The notes under the pieces are model-generated. The model was not told the DNA's origin and searched no databases. It worked only from the letters and a program-made list of their open reading frames with translations. A stretch of 64,000 nucleotides of DNA from [Pseudomonas] carboxydohydrogena (GTDB lineage Bacteria > Pseudomonadota > Alphaproteobacteria > Rhizobiales > Xanthobacteraceae), in NCBI RefSeq assembly GCF_029030725.1, contig NZ_CP113162.1:1486501-1550500 (forward strand), read 5' to 3'. This document shows, one piece after another, positions 59,179 through 64,000 of this stretch. Within the stretch, counting starts at the first letter, position 1, and the number at the start of each line of letters is the position of its first letter. Position numbers and translations under genes: made by a program.

Positions 59179-60059
59179 CTTACGATGTGATCGTGATCGG
59201 CGGCAGCTATGCCGGGATGTCCGCCGCGCTGCAATTGCTGCGCGCGCGGCGCAGCGTTCTGGTGATCGATGCGGGGCAACGCCGCAACCGTTTCGCCGCC
59301 CATGCGCACGGATTCCTCGGGCAGGATGGCGTCGACCCGGCGGAGATCGCGCGGGTGGCGCGCAAGCAGCTTCAGGCCTATCCGACGCTGACATGGATTG
59401 AAGGCGCCGCCGAGGCCGCTGCTGGAGAAAGAGACTCGTTCACGGTGACGACCAGCGACGGTTCTCGCCATCAAGGACGCAGGCTGCTGTTCGCCGTCGG
59501 CGTCAGCGACGCGCTGCCGCCGATTGAAGGACTGGCGGACCGCTGGGGCCGCAGCGTGTTTCATTGCCCGTACTGCCACGGCTACGAACTCAACCGTGGG
59601 GCGCTCGGCGTGATCGCGACCGGGCCGATGTCGGTTCACCAGGCGCAACTGATTCCGGAATGGGGGCAGGTGACGTTCCTGACCAACGGCGCGTTGACGC
59701 TGGATGATGCGATGCGCGCGGACCTCGTCGCGCGCGGCGTGACGATTGAGGAGACCTCGATCCAGCGTCTCGACGGCGAGGCGGACGTTCTTCTGACCGA
59801 TGGTCGTCGGCTGTCGTTCGCGGGCATGTTCACGGCGTCGCGGAATGCTCCGTCCACGCCGGTCGCATCGACGCTGGGCTGCGCGCTAGTGGAGACGCCG
59901 TTCGGCAGCCAGATTCGCACCAGCGACATGAAGGAGACCAGCGTTCCGGGAGCCTTCGCCTGCGGCGACGCCGCGCGAGTGCCGCATTCGGTTTCGCTCG
60001 CGGTCGCGGACGGCGCATGGGCGGGCGCGACCATCCACCGCTCGCTGGTCTTTCCCTGA
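59175..60059 (+). CDS. FAD-dependent thioredoxin-reductase-like oxidoreductase
   Basis: Protein of 294 residues. VIVIGGSYAGMSAALQLLRA binds FAD; the redox pair C131-C134 lies in HCPYCHGYE; and the C-terminal GAFACGDAARVPHSVSLAVADG is the second FAD motif. This is a small thioredoxin-reductase-like enzyme without the usual NADPH-binding signature GGGDSA, where ATGPMS stands instead. GTG 59175 with AAGGGGAT upstream overlaps the Rrf2 stop. Confidence 0.88.
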   Translation: MTYDVIVIGGSYAGMSAALQLLRARRSVLVIDAGQRRNRFAAHAHGFLGQDGVDPAEIARVARKQLQAYPTLTWIEGAAEAAAGERDSFTVTTSDGSRHQGRRLLFAVGVSDALPPIEGLADRWGRSVFHCPYCHGYELNRGALGVIATGPMSVHQAQLIPEWGQVTFLTNGALTLDDAMRADLVARGVTIEETSIQRLDGEADVLLTDGRRLSFAGMFTASRNAPSTPVASTLGCALVETPFGSQIRTSDMKETSVPGAFACGDAARVPHSVSLAVADGAWAGATIHRSLVFP

Positions 60060-60090
60060 AATCGAGCGGGCCTTTTACTCCCGTTACGCA

Positions 60091-60121
60091 AACAAAAAGG
60101 GGCGTCCCGAAGGACGCCCCT
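60091..60121 (-). terminator. Rho-independent terminator of glnA
   Basis: On the minus strand, AGGGGCGTCC-TTCG-GGACGCCCCT is followed by TTTTT. It lies 35 bp beyond the glnA stop. Confidence 0.9.
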
Positions 60122-60155
60122 GATCTTGTGACGACGCGGCAAGAGCCGCTGACGC

Positions 60156-61565
60156 TTACAGCGAGTAGTACAGTTCGAACTCGACCGGGTGAGGGGTCAT
60201 CTCGTAGCGCTCGACTTCGGTCATCTTCAGCTCGATGAAGCTGTCGATGAAATCGTCGTCGAACACGCCGCCGGCCTTGAGGAATGCGCGGTCCTTGTCG
60301 AGGTTTTCCAGCGCCTCGCGGAGCGAGCCGCACACCGTCGGAATCTGCTTCAGCTCTTCCTTCGGCAGATCGTACAGGTCCTTGTCCATCGCCGGACCCG
60401 GATCGATCTTGTTCTTGATGCCGTCGAGGCCCGCCATCAGCATCGCCGCGAAGGCGAGGTAGGGGTTGGCCATCGGATCGGGGAAGCGCACCTCGACGCG
60501 CTTGGCCTTCGGCGAAGCGGTGTAGGGGATGCGGCAGGAAGCGGAACGGTTGCGCGCCGAATAGGCGAGCAGCACCGGCGCTTCATAGCCCGGCACCAGA
60601 CGCTTGTAGGAGTTGGTGGACGGGTTGGTGAAGGCGTTGATCGCCTTGGCGTGCTTGATGATGCCGCCGATGTAGTGGAGGCAGTTGTCCGACAGGTCGG
60701 CATACTTGTTGCCGGCGAAGGTCGGCTTACCGTCCTTCCAGATCGACTGGTGGACGTGCATGCCCGAGCCGTTGTCGCCATAGACCGGCTTCGGCATGAA
60801 GGTGGCGGTCTTGCCGTAGATGTGCGCGACCTGATGGATGCAGTACTTATAGATCTGCATCTGGTCGGCCATCAGCGTCAGCGTGTCGAACTTCATGCCG
60901 AGCTCGTGCTGGGCGGAAGCGACCTCGTGGTGATGCTTCTCGACCTTCACGCCCATGCGCGCCATCGCGCCGAGCATTTCCGAGCGCATGTCCTGGATCG
61001 AATCCTGCGGCGGCACGGGGAAGTAGCCGGCCTTGGTGCGGATGCGGTGGCCGAGGTTGCCGCCCTCATACTCGGTGTCCGAGTTGGTCGGCAGTTCGGA
61101 GGAGTCGAGCTTGAAGCCGGTATTGTACGGCGTGGTCTGGAAACGCACGTCATCGAACACGAAGAATTCGGCTTCCGGGCCGACGAACACGGTGTCGCCC
61201 ACGCCCATCGACTTCACCATGGCTTCGGCCTTCTTGGCGATGCCGCGCGGGTCGCGGTTGTAGGGCTGGCCGGTCGATGGCTCGAGGATGTCGCAGGTGA
61301 TGACCATGGTGGTCTCGGCGAAGAACGGATCGATCGTCGCGGTCACCGGGTCCGGCATCAGCGTCATGTCGGACTCGTTGATGGCCTTCCAGCCGGCGAT
61401 CGAGGAGCCGTCGAACATCGTGCCCTCGGTGAAGATTTCCTCATCGATCATCGAGATGTCGAAGGTGACGTGCTGCCACTTGCCGCGCGGATCGGTGAAA
61501 CGCAGGTCGACGTACTTCACGTCGTTGTCCTTGATGGCCTTCAGGACGTCTTGGGCGGTCTTCAT
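60156..61565 (-). CDS. glnA: Glutamine synthetase type I
   Basis: Protein of 469 residues that makes glutamine from glutamate and ammonia. Catalytic-core segments include [41 protein letters not shown] and [18 protein letters not shown]398 in [11 protein letters not shown] is the adenylylation site, so it is controlled by GlnE. It is downstream of glnB (91 bp gap) in the standard glnBA operon. Confidence 0.98.
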   Translation of the reverse strand: MKTAQDVLKAIKDNDVKYVDLRFTDPRGKWQHVTFDISMIDEEIFTEGTMFDGSSIAGWKAINESDMTLMPDPVTATIDPFFAETTMVITCDILEPSTGQPYNRDPRGIAKKAEAMVKSMGVGDTVFVGPEAEFFVFDDVRFQTTPYNTGFKLDSSELPTNSDTEYEGGNLGHRIRTKAGYFPVPPQDSIQDMRSEMLGAMARMGVKVEKHHHEVASAQHELGMKFDTLTLMADQMQIYKYCIHQVAHIYGKTATFMPKPVYGDNGSGMHVHQSIWKDGKPTFAGNKYADLSDNCLHYIGGIIKHAKAINAFTNPSTNSYKRLVPGYEAPVLLAYSARNRSASCRIPYTASPKAKRVEVRFPDPMANPYLAFAAMLMAGLDGIKNKIDPGPAMDKDLYDLPKEELKQIPTVCGSLREALENLDKDRAFLKAGGVFDDDFIDSFIELKMTEVERYEMTPHPVEFELYYSL

Positions 61566-61656
61566 GTAAACCCCTTGTGTGGCTTGGATGGAGGATTGTT
61601 GAGAAGTGCCGTCCGGCGGGATGCGGCAGGCGCGGGCCGGGCGGGATTGGCTTGTG

Positions 61657-62013
<357 letters not shown>

Positions 62014-62091
62014 TCAGAATTCCTGGACGCCGCCGATGCGGCGCGGATCGTTCGGGGCCGTTTGGCGGCCTCGTTCGTTGCCCCCTTAAAA

Positions 62092-62106
62092 GCAGAGTCC
62101 GTGCCA
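62092..62106 (-). promoter_or_regulatory. Sigma-54 (-24/-12) promoter of glnBA
   Basis: On the minus strand, TGGCACGGACTCTGC matches the consensus TGGCACG-N4-TTGC at all but one position, with GG and GC exactly 10 bp apart. Transcription would start about 12 bp downstream, near 62080, giving a leader of about 85 nt. NtrC-dependent glnB promoters are known in Bradyrhizobium. Confidence 0.8.
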
Positions 62107-62209
62107 ACTGGCGCGGCTGTCGATTGTATTGGATTATCAAACTGTTAATCTCCGCTCTGCGAGGGTCGCTGGAGCTTTTGGCGAAGTTTGTGGCGTCAAA
62201 ATATGCAAT

Positions 62210-62226
62210 TGCACAGTTTTAAGGCA
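62210..62226. promoter_or_regulatory. Candidate NtrC enhancer site
   Basis: TGCACAGTTTTAAGGCA matches 12 of 17 positions of TGCACTATTTTGGTGCA. It is about 104 bp upstream of the sigma-54 promoter, a usual distance for an enhancer. Confidence 0.4.
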
Positions 62227-62279
62227 GGCAATCTGCCGTCGCTTTGGGCGGCGCTGCCTCGAAGACGGGCGGTATAATC

Positions 62280-63779
62280 ATGGAACTCCTGAGCGTGTCC
62301 GAAATGACCTGCGCGGATGCCCTCGCGGTGGAGGGCGGTGGGGACAGCTTCGCGCTGATGCAGCGGGCGGGACAGGCCGTGGCCGCTGCGGCGCAGACGC
62401 TCGCACCCTCCGGGGACATCGTGGTGGTGGCGGGGCGTGGCAACAATGGCGGCGACGGTTTCATTGCCGCCGCCGATCTCGCCGCGCGCGGCCGCAACGT
62501 CGCCGTGACCTTGCTGTGCAAGCCGGAGACACTGACGGGCGATGCGGCGCGCGCCGCGAAAGAATGGCGCGGCCCGTTGCTGCCGTTCACGCCGGAATCG
62601 CTGGGGCGGCCCGCGCTCATCATCGACGCGTTGTTCGGCGCGGGACTGGATCGCGAGGTGAAAGGCGAGCCGCGCGCGATGATCGAAGCGATCAACGCAA
62701 GCGGCGCATCGGTGCTGGCGGTCGATCTGCCGAGCGGCGTCAACGGCAATAGCGGCGAGGCGATGGGTGTCGCGGTCAACGCCACCCGCACGGTGACGTT
62801 CTTCCGCAAAAAGCCCGGCCATCTGTTGCTGCCGGGCCGTGTCCATTGCGGAGAGACCAGGGTCGCCGACATCGGCATTCCGCCGCGCGTGCTCGATGTT
62901 ATTCATCCGAAAACCTTCGAGAACATTCCGGAATGGTGGCGCGGTCATTTTCCAGTGCCAGGCATCGCCGGTCACAAATACGGGCGCGGCCATGCGGTGG
63001 TGATGTCGGGCGGCATGGCGGAAACGGGTGCCGCGCGGCTTGCGGCGCGTGCGGCATTGCGCGCGGGCGCGGGTCTCGTCACGGTCGCCTCGCCGCGCGA
63101 CGCGCTGGCGGTGAATGCCGCGGCGCTGACCGCCGTGATGGTGCGCGAGATCGGCACCGCCGTCGATTTCGCCGCTTATCTCGAAGATGACAGACTCAAC
63201 GCCTGCGTGATCGGCCCCGGCGCGGGCATTGGCCTGCGCACGCGCGACATGGCACTCACGGCGTTGTCGGGGCCGCGCGCCGTGGTGCTCGACGCCGATG
63301 CGCTGACGAGCTTTGCCGATATGCCGCAGACATTGTTCGACGCCATCGCTTCGCAGCCCGGCGCGCAGGCGGTGCTGACGCCGCATGAGGGCGAATTCGC
63401 GCGGCTGTTCGCTTCGCTCGCGGGCAGGGACCATGCGCTCTCGAAGCTGGAGCGTGCGCGGCTCGCGGCGCAGGAGTCGCACGCGGTGGTGCTGATCAAG
63501 GGCGCCGACACGGTAGTGGCATCACCCGATGGGCGGGCATCGATCGCGGAGAACGCGCCGCCATGGCTTGCGACGGCCGGCGCGGGCGATGTTTTGTCCG
63601 GCATGATCGGCGGGATGCTGGCGCAGCGCGTGCCGGCATTCGAGGCGGCGTCGATTGCGGTGTGGATGCACGGCGAGGCCGCGCGCCGCTTCGGCCCCGG
63701 CCTGATCGCGGAAGACCTCGCGGACGTGCTGCCGAATGTGTTCCGCGATCTCTATCGCCGGTTCGGGGTCGTTCTCTAG
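62280..63779 (+). CDS. nnr: Bifunctional NAD(P)HX epimerase/dehydratase
   Basis: Protein of 499 residues that repairs hydrated NADH/NADPH. The N-terminal YjeF epimerase domain contains VVVAGRGNNGGDGFIAA and AVDLPSGVNGNSGE; the C-terminal ADP-dependent dehydratase contains GHKYGRGHAVVMSGG, LTPHEGEFARLF and ATAGAGDVLSGMIGGML. ATG 62280 matches the start of the family. It is divergent from glnB. Confidence 0.96.
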   Translation: MELLSVSEMTCADALAVEGGGDSFALMQRAGQAVAAAAQTLAPSGDIVVVAGRGNNGGDGFIAAADLAARGRNVAVTLLCKPETLTGDAARAAKEWRGPLLPFTPESLGRPALIIDALFGAGLDREVKGEPRAMIEAINASGASVLAVDLPSGVNGNSGEAMGVAVNATRTVTFFRKKPGHLLLPGRVHCGETRVADIGIPPRVLDVIHPKTFENIPEWWRGHFPVPGIAGHKYGRGHAVVMSGGMAETGAARLAARAALRAGAGLVTVASPRDALAVNAAALTAVMVREIGTAVDFAAYLEDDRLNACVIGPGAGIGLRTRDMALTALSGPRAVVLDADALTSFADMPQTLFDAIASQPGAQAVLTPHEGEFARLFASLAGRDHALSKLERARLAAQESHAVVLIKGADTVVASPDGRASIAENAPPWLATAGAGDVLSGMIGGMLAQRVPAFEAASIAVWMHGEAARRFGPGLIAEDLADVLPNVFRDLYRRFGVVL

Positions 63780-64000
63780 CTCACCTCGTACCAGCTCAGC
63801 CGTCGCGGCGAATTCCACTTCGTCCCCATGCATTGCATCAGCCACTTGCCGGGATGTGCTGCGTTGAACGCGATGCGCTGAGTCTGGCCGGGATTGAATG
63901 CGAGCGTATCCAGCCAGTATGGCTTCCAGCCGTCGTCGAGGCGGTCGAGCACTCTGAAATGCTGGCCGTGCAGATGGAACGTCGCGGCGGAGCTGTCGGG
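63776..64000 (-). CDS. Multicopper-oxidase-like protein, C-terminal part; degenerate copper motif
   Basis: The minus strand is open from the window edge to a TAG at 63776-63778. The 74 visible residues end ...SWYEVS and include FHLHGQHFRVLDRLDDG, typical of the third cupredoxin domain (HxHGxxF). The next motif, normally HCHxxxHxxxGM, reads LMQCMGTKWNSPRRL here: Cys is kept but the flanking and following His are lost. The stop overlaps the nnr stop on the other strand by two bases. The start lies outside the window. Confidence 0.8.
   Translation of the reverse strand, partial: PDSSAATFHLHGQHFRVLDRLDDGWKPYWLDTLAFNPGQTQRIAFNAAHPGKWLMQCMGTKWNSPRRLSWYEVS

Overview
The window is chromosomal DNA from a high-GC alphaproteobacterium, most likely a member of the Bradyrhizobium/Rhodopseudomonas/Nitrobacter/Afipia group (order Hyphomicrobiales). 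This rests on gene order (rpoZ-rsh-pdxJ-acpS-lepB-rnc-era-recO, nrdR-ribD-ribE-ribH-nusB-thiL-hppA, bamE-cytochrome chaperone-DUF177-plsX-fabH-ihfA-MerR, glnB-glnA), on a rhizobial-type LdtR regulator and DUF2842 protein, and on the REP-like palindromes typical of these genomes. The genus cannot be fixed from the sequence alone. Almost all of it is dense core genome. There are no insertion sequences, phage genes, integrases or CRISPR arrays.

Layout. 1-9 kb: stringent response (rpoZ, rsh), vitamin B6, CoA-dependent carrier activation, secretion and RNA processing genes (pdxJ, acpS, lepB, rnc, era, recO), many with stop/start overlaps. 9-18.6 kb: parC, a REP-rich gap, trmO, mntH behind a near-consensus Mur/Fur box, then bpt, an RDD protein and hemB on the minus strand, a small membrane protein and ldtR. 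19-27 kb: glyA, nrdR, the riboflavin genes, nusB, thiL and an H+-pyrophosphatase. 27.2-30.8 kb: the most accessory-looking stretch, with a small Rmf/CrpP-like protein behind a structured leader, and a GntR-controlled cluster (carboxymuconolactone-decarboxylase family protein, beta-hydroxyacid dehydrogenase, solute-binding protein without its own permease or ATPase). 31-38.6 kb: envelope assembly and fatty acid genes, IHF, a MerR regulator, a large surface O-acyltransferase and tRNA-Pro(GGG).

39-49 kb is a surface-polysaccharide locus: GT9 transferase, LptF/LptG-like permease, Wzy/ligase-like protein, initiating sugar-phosphate transferase, GT4 transferase, a Wzc/ExoP-like co-polymerase whose kinase P-loop is degenerate, and a CelD-like acyltransferase. 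No flippase and no outer-membrane exporter lie nearby. 49-64 kb: heme A synthase, FTR1 iron permease, a sulfhydrylase, rplM-rpsI behind an AT-rich array of 13-bp-spaced half-sites, a diguanylate cyclase, an AI-2E-type permease, an Rrf2 regulator with its thioredoxin-reductase-like partner, glnBA with a recognisable sigma-54 promoter, the NAD(P)HX repair enzyme, and the end of a multicopper-oxidase-like protein that has lost its HCH copper motif.

No wholly new defence or mobile system was found. The best candidates for new biology are the rplM upstream array, the structured leader of the Rmf/CrpP-like gene, the GntR cluster with its palindromic operator, and the degenerate co-polymerase and oxidase.
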